From Prochlorococcus marinus str. AS9601 (GTDB lineage Bacteria > Cyanobacteriota > Cyanobacteriia > PCC-6307 > Cyanobiaceae): 64,000 bases of DNA. Positions 19,714-32,221 of this stretch are shown one piece after another. A program made the translations under genes and the position numbers. Every line of letters starts with the position of its first letter. Positions within the stretch are counted from its first letter, which is position 1. The notes beneath the pieces are model-generated. The model ran no database searches. It was not told the origin of the DNA and saw only the letters and a program-made list of their open reading frames with translations. Where the stretch lies: positions 1,550,001 through 1,614,000 of the forward strand of contig NC_008816.1 of assembly GCF_000015645.1 (NCBI RefSeq). Reading direction: 5' to 3'.

Positions 19714-20699
19714 GCTTCTACATTATCACTGAGTCTTCTCAAGCCTCTTAGACCATCTCGTTCTAAGTTTCTTACTCGATCTCTACTTATTCCTAATACT
19801 CTACCAATACCTGTAAGAGACATTGGCTCATCACCATCCATTCCATATCTCATTCTTAAAACTCTACATTGAAGATCAGGTAATTGATGTAAAAGAGAAT
19901 GCAGATCACCTCTCATGCAATCCATCTCTATTTGTTCGTCTGGTAAATCCTCGCCACCTGCAAGTAAATCTAATAAAACAGTGTCCTCGCCGTCACCAAC
20001 TTTTGTTTCAAGACTAACTGGCTGCCCAGCTTTGCACATCAAATCTTTAACGTCATCTTCGGGGAGCTCTACGTATTTTGCAAGTTCACTCACAGTTGGA
20101 GTTCTAGACATTTCTTGACTAAGTTCTCTTTGACCTTTTTTTAACTTATTCAACATTTCAGTTATATGAATTGGCAATCTTATCGCCCGACTTTTTTCAG
20201 CTATTGCTCTTGTGATACCTTGTCTAATCCACCAGTAAGCATATGTTGAAAACTTGTAACCTCTTGCTGGATCAAATTTTTCAACTCCTCTGACCAGTCC
20301 TATAGTTCCCTCTTGAATTAAATCCAAAAGTTCCATGTTTCTTTTAGTATATTTTTTTGCGACGCTTACTACCAATCTTAAGTTAGCTGCAACCATTCTC
20401 TCTTTAGCTCTTTGTCCAGCTCTCAATCTTTTTTTTATTGTAGAAGTGGTTAAGTTTAATTTGGCCGATAATTCATCAATACTAGGCTTTTCTCCTGTCA
20501 ATTCAATAATTTCTAGTTCTATTCTTTCAACTTCCATATACTCTTGCACTTGTCTACCTAGAGTTATTTCTTGCTCATGCGATAGCAATGGAACTCTTCC
20601 TATATCCCTCAAGTATGATCGAACAAGATCAACATCATTACTAGCTTTTATACTTGCGATTGAAGCTAGTTTATTTTCATTTATTATTTCAGAGGACAT
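19698..20699 (-). CDS. Group 2 RpoD-family sigma factor
   Basis: The 333-residue product (from ATG 20699; an ATG 33 bp upstream is in frame) has regions 1.2 ('VRSYLRDIGRVPLLSHEQE'), 2.2-2.4 ('NLRLVVSVAKKY', 'DLIQEGTIGLVRGVEKFD', 'FSTYAYWWIRQGITRAI'), 3 and 4.2 ('GIGRVLGISRDRVRNLERD'). There is no long region 1.1 or non-conserved insert, which separates it from the primary sigma SigA and places it among the non-essential group 2 factors of cyanobacteria. These direct RNA polymerase to stress, light or clock-dependent promoters. Which subtype (SigB-E like) is not resolved by eye. Confidence 0.95.
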   Translation of the reverse strand: MSSEIINENKLASIASIKASNDVDLVRSYLRDIGRVPLLSHEQEITLGRQVQEYMEVERIELEIIELTGEKPSIDELSAKLNLTTSTIKKRLRAGQRAKERMVAANLRLVVSVAKKYTKRNMELLDLIQEGTIGLVRGVEKFDPARGYKFSTYAYWWIRQGITRAIAEKSRAIRLPIHITEMLNKLKKGQRELSQEMSRTPTVSELAKYVELPEDDVKDLMCKAGQPVSLETKVGDGEDTVLLDLLAGGEDLPDEQIEMDCMRGDLHSLLHQLPDLQCRVLRMRYGMDGDEPMSLTGIGRVLGISRDRVRNLERDGLRGLRRLSDNVEAYFVS

Positions 20700-20799
20700 T
20701 AAAGTTAAATGATATTTTGTAAACAATACCATTAAGAAATGTAAAGTTAAACCAAAAAATCCACAATTTTACAAAAATGAGAATAAATACCTAGTGAAT

Positions 20800-22206
20800 T
20801 CAAACTAATGAAGAGCTTAATAGCCATTTTGCTGTAGTCAGATAAATAAATACACCCGCAATATCGGTGACAGTTGTAATGAAGGGGGAGGACATTAAAG
20901 CTGGATCCAATTTCATTCTGTCAAAAAGCAAAGGGAGCATCGCTCCTGTTGTAGCAGCTAAAGTTGTTATAGATATCAAACTTATTCCCACAGCAGAAGC
21001 TATTAGAGGCCCTTCTCCTTGCCACCAAGCGAAGGGAAATACTACAAGCATCATGAAAACACCTAAAAGAGCGCCTGTTATTGCCTCCTTAACTACTGCC
21101 TTAATTGCACCAAGAGACTTCAACTTTTGAGTACTTAAACCTCTAATGACAACCGTTGAACTTTGAGCACCAACATTTCCACCTGTACCTATAAGAAGTG
21201 GAATAAATGCAGCTAATAAAACTATTTCTTTTAAGATTTGATCATTCATAGCTATAACTTTTGTCGTTAAACCATTTGCTAAAACCAAAATTAATAACCA
21301 TAAAATTCTTCTTCTAGCAATCGTAAACAAACTACTTTGGAAATAATCATCTTCATCTCCAGGTTGTACTGCCCCGGCAGCATAAATGTCTCTTGTTGCT
21401 TCTTGTTCTATGACATCAATTAAATCATCGACAGTTACTATCCCAACAAGTCTTTTTTCCTTATCAACAACTGGAAGAGCCAAAAAATCATATCTTTGTA
21501 TTGCTCTAGCAACCTCTTCTTGATTAGTGTTGGTAGAAATATTTACTACATCTCTTGTCATGACGTCTCCAATTGGCCTAGAAGGATCAGCAGTTACAAG
21601 GTCTCTTAAAGAGAGAATACCAGTTAAATGTCTTTCTTTGTCTGTAACATATAAGCTATAAATAGTTTCGGTAAATGGGGCTCTTTTTCTTACCAGAGAA
21701 AGAGCTTCTTCTGCTGTTTGCATCTCTTTAAGGTCTATAAATTCAGTTGTCATTAATCTTCCAGCAGTTTCAGGCTCATATCCAAGTAATTCAGCTGTTA
21801 CTTTCCTTTCACCAGGACTAAGAGCAGACAAAAATTTTCGTACAACTTTTGCAGGTAATTCATCAAAGAGTTGAACCCTATCATCAGGAGACATTTTTTC
21901 AACAATTTCTAAAACTTCCCCTGAACGAAGTCTTTCTAATAAAGTTTGCTGAACTAATGGATCTAAATATTCATAAACCTCGATTGCTTCATTTTTCTTT
22001 AATAACCGAAATGCTAATGCTTGCAATATTAGTGGAAGGCTTCCAATAGCATCTGCAATATCAACAGGTTGGGAAGGCTCTAAAAGTAACTTTGCTTCAT
22101 CATAATTGCCAGTGATGAGCAATTCCTCAAGCTGAATAGTAATATTTTCTCTTTTACTTAAATCTGAAGATAGCGATGTAACTGTTTCAAGATTATTTTC
22201 ATTCAT
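20800..22206 (-). CDS. mgtE: Magnesium transporter MgtE
   Basis: The 468-residue protein shows the MgtE order. First comes an N-terminal superhelical domain of short repeats (about residues 20-140, 'FDELPAKVVRKFLSALSP'), then two CBS domains (about 145-270, 'DVMTRDVVNI', 'LVGIVTVDDLIDVIEQEA'), then five transmembrane helices carrying 'GTGGNVGAQSSTVVIRGL'. The last motif lines the ion path. The cytoplasmic domains sense Mg2+ and close the channel when it is plentiful. Magnesium is also the central ion of chlorophyll. The gene stands alone, about 100 bp from the sigma factor gene on the same strand. Confidence 0.96.
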   Translation of the reverse strand: MNENNLETVTSLSSDLSKRENITIQLEELLITGNYDEAKLLLEPSQPVDIADAIGSLPLILQALAFRLLKKNEAIEVYEYLDPLVQQTLLERLRSGEVLEIVEKMSPDDRVQLFDELPAKVVRKFLSALSPGERKVTAELLGYEPETAGRLMTTEFIDLKEMQTAEEALSLVRKRAPFTETIYSLYVTDKERHLTGILSLRDLVTADPSRPIGDVMTRDVVNISTNTNQEEVARAIQRYDFLALPVVDKEKRLVGIVTVDDLIDVIEQEATRDIYAAGAVQPGDEDDYFQSSLFTIARRRILWLLILVLANGLTTKVIAMNDQILKEIVLLAAFIPLLIGTGGNVGAQSSTVVIRGLSTQKLKSLGAIKAVVKEAITGALLGVFMMLVVFPFAWWQGEGPLIASAVGISLISITTLAATTGAMLPLLFDRMKLDPALMSSPFITTVTDIAGVFIYLTTAKWLLSSSLV

Positions 22207-22249
22207 ATATATAACCCCTTATCAAAGTAACAACACTATTATATGAAAT

Positions 22250-22579
22250 CTAAGTAATTTTTCTACTTATCCAGAAGCCGAACAGCATTGTGAATAAATT
22301 AACGATGACGATTAAATTAAAATAAATTATAAATTTTATCCAATCTCCTTGATTTAAAATTTTGTACAAAAAATATATAAATCCGCTAAAGGATGTAAAG
22401 CAAGAAAAAAAACCACTCAATAAAATTTTTTTAGTTGAATAGCTTAATCTCTTACTGATAAAAAAACCCAAGAAAAATGATCCTATTATTGAAATAAAAA
22501 AATTATTAGTTATAGTTAATCTTAAAAAAGTAGCTAGGTAAGCAGCTAAAATAATATATATAAAATTATTTATTTTCAC
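22250..22579 (-). CDS. crcB: CrcB/Fluc fluoride channel subunit (second copy)
   Basis: The 109-residue protein has four predicted helices and remnants of the Fluc pattern: 'GSFFLGFF' early, 'GFFSCFTSFSGFIY' in the third helix. The T/S-F-S-x-F segment around 'CFTSFSGF' matches the family's central Na+ and Phe-box region. It starts with GTG in a GTGA overlap with the stop of the other crcB gene, so the two are translated together. In many bacteria such pairs form an antiparallel heterodimer that exports fluoride. The sequence is diverged but consistent with that role. Confidence 0.85.
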   Translation of the reverse strand: MKINNFIYIILAAYLATFLRLTITNNFFISIIGSFFLGFFISKRLSYSTKKILLSGFFSCFTSFSGFIYFLYKILNQGDWIKFIIYFNLIVIVNLFTMLFGFWISRKIT

Positions 22580-22947
22580 TTTAAAAAAAACTGAATAAGA
22601 AAATAACCTAAATAAAAGAAAAGGAATGAAAAAGTAATCACCAAAATATAGTGGAAAAATAATATTAGAAATTTTCTCTTTTTAAATAGGATAAATAGCT
22701 GATATATAAAAGAAGAAAATGTACTAAAACATCCTAAAAAACCGCCATAAAATAATACTAATATTTCTTTATTATTAAAATTTAAAGCTACTAATATTCC
22801 TAAAAAAAAAGATGATAAAAAATTTACTATTGAAGTATTTTGAATATCAAAACCTATACTTTTTTTAAAATTATTTTGTATGAATATCCTAAGTATTAAT
22901 CCAAAAGTACTGCCGAGTAAAATTATACTTATTGAACTAAAATCCAA
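22576..22947 (-). CDS. crcB: CrcB/Fluc fluoride channel subunit (first copy)
   Basis: The 123-residue protein has four hydrophobic helices, 'LGSTFGLILRIFIQNN' at the N terminus (Gly and Arg positions typical of CrcB), 'NFLSSFFLG' in helix 2 and 'GGFLGCFSTFSSFIYQLF' in helix 3, the conserved Fluc signature. The start must be TTG at 22947, because TAA lies two codons upstream in frame. It sits 3 bp behind the SH3 protein gene. Its pair, with which it overlaps, is the likely partner in a heterodimeric fluoride channel. Confidence 0.88.
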   Translation of the reverse strand: MDFSSISIILLGSTFGLILRIFIQNNFKKSIGFDIQNTSIVNFLSSFFLGILVALNFNNKEILVLFYGGFLGCFSTFSSFIYQLFILFKKRKFLILFFHYILVITFSFLFFYLGYFLIQFFLK

Positions 22948-22950
22948 AAT

Positions 22951-25244
<2,294 letters not shown>

Positions 25245-25393
25245 TTAATATAAAAAAATATTCAACTTTTAAAATGTTATTTTTAAAAGATCTTTATTTA
25301 AACTTACCACCGCAATCAGATAAAGGCTCGAAGTCAATGAAAAGTTTAATCTCTTTAATTATATAGCTAATTTTTTTTTCTTCATAAATTCAT

Positions 25394-26293
25394 ATGTCTA
25401 GAGACCTTCCTAATGTCATAATTTTGATTGGGCCTACTGCAAGTGGCAAAACAGAATTAGCTATTGAAATTGCAGAATATTTTAAAACTCATATACATAA
25501 TATCGATTCAAGGCAAATTTATAAGTCCATGGATATTGGAACAGCCAAGCCATCTAAAAACCAACAAAAAAAAATCAAGCATTTTTTAATAGATATTGAG
25601 GAGCCAATCCATCCAATTAATGTTAAACAATTTCAAGGAATTGCTCAAAAATCAATAAAAAGTGAAATTAAACAAAATAATCTACCTTTTCTTGTTGGAG
25701 GTAGTGGGTTGTATATGAACTCGATAACAAAAGGTTTTTTTGTACCAGACGTCCCACCTCAAAATGATTTGAGAAAACAATTGGAAGAACTTGGTCAGAA
25801 AAAATGTTGGGACTTATTAAAAAATTGTGATCCATTATCAACAAAAAAAATTAATTTTGCTGACCATATTAGAACAATAAGAGCTTTAGAAGTCTTTTAC
25901 GTCACAGGAAAACCTTTGTCAACTTTGAAAGTGCAAAGGGCGCCTGACTGGAGAATACTAGAGCTTGGATTAGATAGAGATAATTTAAAAGAAAGAATAT
26001 TACAAAGGACAAAAAATATGTTTTCAGCGGGAATTATTGAAGAGACAAACTACCTCATCTCTAAATACGGATTTGATTTGCCAATATTAGAAACCATTGG
26101 ATATCGAGAAGCTAAGGATGTTTTAAAAAACCATTCAACCATTGACAAAGCAATTGAGTTAACTACGACAAAAACTATCCAATATGCAAAAAGACAAAAA
26201 ACTTGGTTTCGTAATAAAAATAATCCTCTTTGGCTTGATAACAAAAACCTTCTAAAAGATGCAATAATTAAGATAGAGTCTTTTTTAAGCTAA
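25394..26293 (+). CDS. miaA: tRNA dimethylallyltransferase
   Basis: MiaA adds a dimethylallyl group to A37 of tRNAs that read codons beginning with U. The 299-residue protein has the P-loop [11 protein letters not shown] near residue 12, '[19 protein letters not shown]' (prenyl acceptor recognition), '[12 protein letters not shown]' and '[10 protein letters not shown]' in the C-terminal half. All essential regions are present. It is divergent from gyrB over 149 bp and 52 bp upstream of infC on the same strand. The two may form a small translation operon. Confidence 0.97.
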   Translation: MSRDLPNVIILIGPTASGKTELAIEIAEYFKTHIHNIDSRQIYKSMDIGTAKPSKNQQKKIKHFLIDIEEPIHPINVKQFQGIAQKSIKSEIKQNNLPFLVGGSGLYMNSITKGFFVPDVPPQNDLRKQLEELGQKKCWDLLKNCDPLSTKKINFADHIRTIRALEVFYVTGKPLSTLKVQRAPDWRILELGLDRDNLKERILQRTKNMFSAGIIEETNYLISKYGFDLPILETIGYREAKDVLKNHSTIDKAIELTTTKTIQYAKRQKTWFRNKNNPLWLDNKNLLKDAIIKIESFLS

Positions 26294-26345
26294 CTTTATA
26301 AAAATAGATTTTTTCATCATCCACTCAAATTATTAAATTAACTGA

Positions 26346-26918
26346 ATGCCACCACGCCCACGTTTTGACCGCCGAGCTCCAGTAAGAGAGCTACCAAATA
26401 TAAATGAAAGAATAAAATACCCTCAATTGAGAGTTGTTGATTCAGATGGGAAACAATTAGGTGTCATAGATAGATTAAAAGCATTAGAAATAGCCTCTCA
26501 AAGAGAACTTGATTTAGTTTTGGTGAGCGAAAAAGCAAATCCTCCTGTTTGCAGAATAATGGATTACGGAAAATATAAATTTGAACAAGAAAAGAAAGCT
26601 AAAGAAGCAAGGAAAAAATCCCATCAAACAGAAGTTAAAGAAGTAAAAATGAGGTACAAAATTGACAAGCATGATTATGATGTCCGCATAGGTCAAGCTA
26701 CTAAATTTTTAAAATCAGGAGACAAAGTAAAATGCACTGTAATATTTAGGGGTAGAGAAATTCAACACTCAAATTTAGCTGAAACACTTCTTTTGAAAAT
26801 GGCTAATGATTTAGAAGAACAATCAGAAGTTCAACAAAAACCAAAAAGAGAAGGGAGAAACATGATTATGTTTTTAAGCCCTCGAAAAACTCCTCTTATT
26901 AAAAAAGATGATGGTTGA
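26346..26918 (+). CDS. infC: Translation initiation factor IF-3
   Basis: The 190-residue protein has both IF-3 domains. The N domain starts '[20 protein letters not shown]', with a preceding Arg-rich stretch, and the C domain contains '[18 protein letters not shown]' and '[18 protein letters not shown]'. IF-3 keeps the ribosome subunits apart and checks start codons. The start is a normal ATG, unlike the AUU of E. coli infC, so the E. coli type of autoregulation through a rare start is not evident. rpmI and rplT are 30 kb away, as in other cyanobacteria. Confidence 0.97.
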   Translation: MPPRPRFDRRAPVRELPNINERIKYPQLRVVDSDGKQLGVIDRLKALEIASQRELDLVLVSEKANPPVCRIMDYGKYKFEQEKKAKEARKKSHQTEVKEVKMRYKIDKHDYDVRIGQATKFLKSGDKVKCTVIFRGREIQHSNLAETLLLKMANDLEEQSEVQQKPKREGRNMIMFLSPRKTPLIKKDDG

Positions 26919-26995
26919 AAAGTTGCTATCAAAAAATATGACGAATGTTAAAGTGTCAATATGGTCAAAAATGAATTAGTTAGGGTTTTTAGAAA

Positions 26996-27982
26996 GTGAG
27001 ATTCCATATTCAACAAGAAAGTGATATTCCAGCATCTACGCAACTATATAATCAAATTTGCTTTGCAATTGCAGCAAGACATTACCCTCCGGGTCACAGA
27101 CTTCCGAGTACAAGGCAACTCGCAATGCAGACTGGACTCCATCGAAATACTATTAGCAAAGTATACAGACAACTAGAAATAGATGGGGTCGTTGAAGCAA
27201 TAGCTGGATCAGGAATTTATGTAAGAGATAATATTACTAAAAGAGAATTTAAAAAATCACTTTACTCAAAAAATAAAATAAGTAAACCTCCAGATCAAGA
27301 AGCAAAAAAAGTAATTGACAACTTGATAAATCTTGGATGCACTTTACAAGAAACGAGAGATATATTGACCAATGAAATTGATTGGCGTATTAAGTGCGGA
27401 TCAAGAATCATAGTCAGCACTCCTCGAGAGGATATTGGGGCTTCTATGTTAATAGCAGAAGACCTTTCTTCAAAAATTAATGTCCCAGTAGAGGTTGTTC
27501 CAATGGAAGAATTAGAAAAAGTCTTGAACAATTCAAATAATGGTACTATTGTCACTAGCAGATATTTTTTGCAGCCTCTAGAAAAAGTTGCTAAGCAACA
27601 TGGAGTGCGCGCTATTGCAGTTGACTTAAGCGACTTTCAAAAAGAATTAAAAATTATCAAGGAATTAAATGCTGGAAGTTGTGTAGGTATTGTTAGCATA
27701 AGCCCTGGTTTATTGAGAGCAGCAGAGGTTATTATACACAGCATGCGAGGTAGTGAATTAATCCTTATGACGACAGTCTCAGACAATAACAGTAGATTAC
27801 TCTCACTTTTAAAGGCTTCGAACCATATAGTTTGTGATGGACCTAGTTTAACAGTTGTAGAAAACACATTATTAAAAAATCGTTCTCAGTTGATGAGATT
27901 ACCCCAAATAACATGTGCCAAAAATTATCTAAGTATCGAAACAATAAATCAATTAAAAAAAGAAATAGGTGTTATTAATTAG
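26996..27982 (+). CDS. plmA: GntR-family regulator, PlmA type
   Basis: The 328-residue protein begins with GTG and has a GntR winged helix at residues 1-77 ('LYNQICFAIAARHYPPGHRLPSTRQL', shown only as position, with 'GLHRNTISKVYRQLE' as recognition helix). A cyanobacteria-specific domain of about 230 residues follows, with no aminotransferase or known effector fold that I recognise. This matches PlmA, the one GntR regulator conserved in almost all cyanobacteria, reported to join a complex with PII and PipX and so to touch nitrogen signalling; its Synechocystis counterpart Sll1961 affects photosystem balance. cysE follows after 6 bp. Confidence 0.85.
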   Translation: MRFHIQQESDIPASTQLYNQICFAIAARHYPPGHRLPSTRQLAMQTGLHRNTISKVYRQLEIDGVVEAIAGSGIYVRDNITKREFKKSLYSKNKISKPPDQEAKKVIDNLINLGCTLQETRDILTNEIDWRIKCGSRIIVSTPREDIGASMLIAEDLSSKINVPVEVVPMEELEKVLNNSNNGTIVTSRYFLQPLEKVAKQHGVRAIAVDLSDFQKELKIIKELNAGSCVGIVSISPGLLRAAEVIIHSMRGSELILMTTVSDNNSRLLSLLKASNHIVCDGPSLTVVENTLLKNRSQLMRLPQITCAKNYLSIETINQLKKEIGVIN

Positions 27983-27988
27983 ACCAAG

Positions 27989-28723
27989 ATGCTAAGAACT
28001 TTTAAATCAGATATAGAAATTATCAGAGAGAGAGATCCTGCAGCTAGAGGAATAATAGAAATATTTCTTTGCTACCCTGGTTTCCAATCCATAGTTATAC
28101 ATAGGTTTACGCATAAGTTATGGCAATTAAAGATTCCTTTAATTCCCCGCATACTCAGTCATCTTAATAGGCTAGCGACAGGCATTGAAATCCATCCAGG
28201 GGCAAAAATTGGTAAAAGAGTTTTCATAGACCATGGAATGGGCGTTGTAATTGGCGAAACAGCTGAGATAGGAAATAATTGTTTGCTATATCAGGGAGTG
28301 ACATTAGGAGGTACTGGTAAAAGCCATGGCAAAAGACACCCAACATTGATGGAAAATGTCGTAGTTGGAGCAGGCGCAAAAGTACTTGGATCTATTACGG
28401 TAGGACCTAATACCCGTATTGGCGCTGGCTCAGTAGTTGTTAGAAATGTAGATGGGAACAGTACTGTGGTTGGAGTGCCTGGCAGGGTAGTGCATCAAAG
28501 TGGTGTCAAAGTCAATCCATTAGCTCACTCTGCCTTACCAGATGCAGAAGCTAATGTTATAAAAAATTTAATGGATAGAATAGACTCTCTCGAAAATGAA
28601 ATACTTAAATTACAAAGAACTCTACAATGTATAGCTAGCTCGGAATCTATTGATATTTCTAAACTCGGTGATTCTCAAAATCTTAAAGACAAAGAAATTT
28701 TTGAATATCTTGGAGATGATTAA
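27989..28723 (+). CDS. cysE: Serine O-acetyltransferase
   Basis: CysE acetylates serine to O-acetylserine, the acceptor for sulfide in cysteine synthesis. The 244-residue protein has an N-terminal helical part and a left-handed beta-helix of hexapeptide repeats (about 60-170): 'GIEIHPGAKIGKRVFIDHG', 'GVVIGETAEIGNNCLLYQG', 'GGTGKSHGKRHP'. His in IDHG and Asp/His residues in the repeats form the active site. A coiled segment follows at 190-215. It starts 6 bp after plmA, so the two are surely cotranscribed, which places cysteine supply beside a nitrogen-linked regulator. Confidence 0.97.
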   Translation: MLRTFKSDIEIIRERDPAARGIIEIFLCYPGFQSIVIHRFTHKLWQLKIPLIPRILSHLNRLATGIEIHPGAKIGKRVFIDHGMGVVIGETAEIGNNCLLYQGVTLGGTGKSHGKRHPTLMENVVVGAGAKVLGSITVGPNTRIGAGSVVVRNVDGNSTVVGVPGRVVHQSGVKVNPLAHSALPDAEANVIKNLMDRIDSLENEILKLQRTLQCIASSESIDISKLGDSQNLKDKEIFEYLGDD

Positions 28724-28731
28724 ATATTGAT

Positions 28732-31563
28732 TTAATTTTTATCATTCTTGTCAGTTTTTGGTTGAAACATAAACATTGAATAAATAACGTTTCTCCTCAT
28801 ATTTGTCATCATTTCTAGAAACATATCATACCCTTCATTTTTATATTCTATTAAAGGATCTTTTTGACCATAACCCCTCAATCCTACTGATTCCCTCAAG
28901 GAATCCATTGATTGGAGATGTTCTCGCCATAAATTATCTATTTGCTGCAAAATAAAAAACCTTTCAGCTTCTCGCATTAATCCTGGACGAATCTTGTCTA
29001 TTTGTGACTCTTTTAAATCATAAGCTATTCGCAACTGCTCTTGAAGATAGTTTTTTAATTCCTCTATTGAAAGTAAATTAATATCTTCAACTTTAAGATC
29101 ATCTAATAAATATATAAATTCTTTGACTTTAGAAATTAATTGCTCAATATTCCATTCTTCAGGTGGAAGATCAGGATTAATATAAGCATCTACAATTTCA
29201 ATCATTGTCCTTTCTCCGTATCCTATTACTTGTCTCTTTAAATCAATGCCTTTCAATACTCTGAGTCTTTCACCATAAACTGCTTTTCTTTGATTATTCA
29301 TTACCTCGTCGTATTCAAAAACTTGTTTTCTAATATCGTAATAGTAAGTTTCAACTTTCTTTTGAGCACTTTCTAAAGACCTTGTAAGCATTCCTGACTC
29401 AATAGGCATGTCTTCATCTACCCTAAAAGCATTCATTAAATTTGCTACTCTATCACCTCCAAAAATCCTTAATAAATTATCATCTAAAGATAAAAAGAAT
29501 CTTGTACTTCCAAGATCACCTTGTCTTCCTGCTCTTCCTCTAAGTTGATTATCCACTCTTCTTGATTCATGTCTCTCAGTACCAATAACATGTAAACCGC
29601 CAGCTTCTCTTACTTTTTCTTCTTCATGAATCAAAACTTTTTCATATTCATTTTTTACATCAGACAAAGATTCTCTCAAAAGCCTTATCAACTTATCATC
29701 AGTTGGTGCTTTTTCTGCAGCTGTAGCTATCCTGTCATCAAGCTCCAAGACAGAAAGTTGTTTATCTCCCCAATTTTTAACAAGTTCATCAGATAAAAGA
29801 GAGAGTTTCTTTTCAATTACTTCATCTAGTTTGCAAGGGAAAAGATTTGTTGAAGAATTTGAAATTTTCTTTTTCAAATTTGAACCTGCTTTTCTAGAAA
29901 AACCACCCTTAGATTTTGAATTTCTTTGTTTAGGTATTGGTGGCTTGTGCTCATTATCAGGCTTAACTAACAAAGGAATTAAAATTTCTTTTAATTTAAG
30001 CCTTGCCATATAGTCACTATTACCGCCAAGAATTATATCTGTTCCCCTTCCAGCCATATTAGTCGCAATGGTGACAGCACCTGCTCTTCCTGCCTGAGCA
30101 ACAATTTCTGCCTCACGTTCAACGTTCTCTGGCTTAGCATTTAACAAATTATGTGGGATTTTTTCGGCAGATAAAAGTGAACTTAATAATTCACTTTTTT
30201 CAACACTTGTTGTACCTACTAAAACAGGTCTACCATCTCTATGAATTTTTGCAGTTTCTTTAGCAACGGCTTTCCATTTACCAATCTCTGTCTTAAATAC
30301 TTGATCAGACCAATCTTGTCTCTTTCTTATTTGATTTGTCGGTATAACTGTTGATTCTAATTTATAAGTTTTTTCAAATTCAACCTCTTCAGTTTTTGCG
30401 GTTCCCGTCATTCCTGCTAAACCTGGATATAAAAGGAAAAAATTCTGATAAGTTATAGATGCCAATGTCTGAGTCTCAGGTTGAATTTTAAGACTCTCTT
30501 TTGCTTCTATCGCCTGGTGTTGTCCATCGCTCCAACGCCTTCCTGGCATGACCCTACCAGTAAATTCGTCAACTATTACAGCCTCTTCGTTCTTAATAAT
30601 ATAATTTACATCTTTAATAAATAATTCCTTAGCTTTTAAAGCGTTAGTTATATAATGCGCCCAGGGATCTTGAGGATTATATAAATCATTCACTCCCAAA
30701 TACTCTTCACATTTTGCAAAACCCTGATCAGTTAATATACAACTTCTCTGTTTTTCATCAACTTCATAATCCCCTTCTGGATCAATACCATCTTTACTTA
30801 ATTCTTTTGCTTTGATTAATGCCAGAGATAATTCTGCAGCTTTTTGATATTTTTCTTGTGGTCTTTCAACTTGGCCAGAAATGATTAAAGGCGTTCTTGC
30901 TTCATCAATTAATATTGAATCAACCTCATCAATTACGCAGTAATTAAATTTTCTTTGAACTACCTCACTAATATCGGTAGCCATATTATCTCTCAAATAA
31001 TCAAATCCTAATTCTGAATTTGTGGCATAAGTTATATCACAATCATAATTTTTCTTTCTCTCAACTGGATTCATATCTTGCTGAATCAAACCAACGGATA
31101 AACCTAAAAAACGATGCACTTGCCCCATCCACTCTGCATCCCTTCTAGCTAAATAATCATTTACAGTAACAACATGAACACCTTTTCCCGTAAGAGCATT
31201 TAAATAACAAGGTAATGTTGCAACAAGAGTTTTTCCTTCTCCAGTCTTCATCTCTGCAATTTGACACTCATTCAAAACCATCCCGCCTATTAACTGAACA
31301 TCAAAATGTCTCATATCAAGAACACGTTTACTTGCTTCTCTTACAATTGCAAAGGCTTTAGGAAGAAATTCTTCTAGGAGTTCTTTTTGCTTTTTAAAAT
31401 CTAATTCTGCTGAAATATTTGATTTAAGATTTTGAGTTTCTTTTCTAAGCTCATCATCAGTCAATTGAGAAATTTCTTCTTCTAAAAAATTTATCTCTTC
31501 CACTATTGGTTGATAGCGCTTTAACTTTCGTGTATTCGGATCTCCCAACAAAAGTTTTAGCAT
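28732..31563 (-). CDS. secA: Preprotein translocase ATPase SecA
   Basis: SecA drives unfolded proteins through SecYEG in the plasma and thylakoid membranes. The 943-residue protein has Walker A 'EMKTGEGKT', DEVD box '[17 protein letters not shown]', the second motor domain with '[10 protein letters not shown]' and 'RGRAGRQGD', and the helical scaffold at the C terminus. A basic, low-complexity insertion of about 60 residues follows '[12 protein letters not shown]', as in other cyanobacteria and plastids. The C-terminal zinc finger of E. coli SecA is absent. It ends 8 bp from the convergent cysE. Confidence 0.98.
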   Translation of the reverse strand: MLKLLLGDPNTRKLKRYQPIVEEINFLEEEISQLTDDELRKETQNLKSNISAELDFKKQKELLEEFLPKAFAIVREASKRVLDMRHFDVQLIGGMVLNECQIAEMKTGEGKTLVATLPCYLNALTGKGVHVVTVNDYLARRDAEWMGQVHRFLGLSVGLIQQDMNPVERKKNYDCDITYATNSELGFDYLRDNMATDISEVVQRKFNYCVIDEVDSILIDEARTPLIISGQVERPQEKYQKAAELSLALIKAKELSKDGIDPEGDYEVDEKQRSCILTDQGFAKCEEYLGVNDLYNPQDPWAHYITNALKAKELFIKDVNYIIKNEEAVIVDEFTGRVMPGRRWSDGQHQAIEAKESLKIQPETQTLASITYQNFFLLYPGLAGMTGTAKTEEVEFEKTYKLESTVIPTNQIRKRQDWSDQVFKTEIGKWKAVAKETAKIHRDGRPVLVGTTSVEKSELLSSLLSAEKIPHNLLNAKPENVEREAEIVAQAGRAGAVTIATNMAGRGTDIILGGNSDYMARLKLKEILIPLLVKPDNEHKPPIPKQRNSKSKGGFSRKAGSNLKKKISNSSTNLFPCKLDEVIEKKLSLLSDELVKNWGDKQLSVLELDDRIATAAEKAPTDDKLIRLLRESLSDVKNEYEKVLIHEEEKVREAGGLHVIGTERHESRRVDNQLRGRAGRQGDLGSTRFFLSLDDNLLRIFGGDRVANLMNAFRVDEDMPIESGMLTRSLESAQKKVETYYYDIRKQVFEYDEVMNNQRKAVYGERLRVLKGIDLKRQVIGYGERTMIEIVDAYINPDLPPEEWNIEQLISKVKEFIYLLDDLKVEDINLLSIEELKNYLQEQLRIAYDLKESQIDKIRPGLMREAERFFILQQIDNLWREHLQSMDSLRESVGLRGYGQKDPLIEYKNEGYDMFLEMMTNMRRNVIYSMFMFQPKTDKNDKN

Positions 31564-31600
31564 AAGTCAAAGTCCTTAAAAAATTCATCTTATTACAAAC

Positions 31601-31606
31601 ATTATA
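31601..31606 (-). promoter_or_regulatory. Candidate -10 element of the secA promoter
   Basis: The reverse strand has a perfect TATAAT, preceded by TT, 38 bp upstream of the secA start, which would give a leader of roughly 30 nt. No good -35 hexamer stands 16-18 bp further up. Weak or absent -35 elements are common in this lineage. Confidence 0.38.
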
Positions 31607-31738
31607 AATGAGTGCGTTACAACAGAATGAAGAAAGCTATTATCTCTTTATTTAATAGATAATGATCGATTAAGGTGTTTAGATTGAAGTCACAAAAATA
31701 ACCTAGCTGACATCACTTTTCAAAAATCTTTTTAATAA

Positions 31739-32194
31739 ATGAAAGAAATATCTCTAATCAACCATACTAAAGGAGCTTTAGGATTAAGGATTTTTGGATT
31801 AGGTCCTAATCTTAAACCAACAAACGGACTAATTAAGCTACAAAAATTACTAGATAACAATGCTTTCTGGGCAAAAGATAGAACAATTAATGATCTAAAA
31901 AAATGTCTTGCTAACAGTGATGTCGTAATAAGTCTTTGGGTTGGTAAAGAAATAGTTGGTTTTGGTAGAGCTTTAACTGATGGGATTTATCGCGGAGTGC
32001 TTTGGGATATTGTTATAGATCAAAATCACCAAGGCAAAGGTTTTGGCACATTAATTGTAAAAAATCTTTTATCTTCTAAAAAAATTAAAAATACAAAAAA
32101 ATTATATTTAATGACAACAAATAAAAAATTATTTTATTCTCAATTTGATTTTAAAGAAGTCATATCTCAAAATTTATTAATTCGAGAAATATAA
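31739..32194 (+). CDS. GNAT-family N-acetyltransferase, Ycf52-like
   Basis: The 151-residue protein has the GNAT acetyl-CoA site 'IDQNHQGKGFGTLIV' (Q-x-x-G-x-G) after the strand 'RGVLWDIVI', preceded by 'VGFGRALTDGIYRGV'. That combination is shared with the Ycf52-type acetyltransferases of cyanobacteria and red algal plastids and with the plant plastid enzyme NSI, which acetylates thylakoid-linked proteins. The target here is unknown. It is divergent from secA over 175 bp and 27 bp from the convergent NTF2-like gene. The family link is by motif recall. Confidence 0.88.
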   Translation: MKEISLINHTKGALGLRIFGLGPNLKPTNGLIKLQKLLDNNAFWAKDRTINDLKKCLANSDVVISLWVGKEIVGFGRALTDGIYRGVLWDIVIDQNHQGKGFGTLIVKNLLSSKKIKNTKKLYLMTTNKKLFYSQFDFKEVISQNLLIREI

Positions 32195-32221
32195 AGAACT
32201 CTGTTTTTCATAAAAACAAAA

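Noticed and set aside
25274-25366. A 30-codon plus-strand frame in the gyrB-miaA gap.
   Set aside because: Too short, no motif, and it covers the DNA where both divergent promoters must lie.
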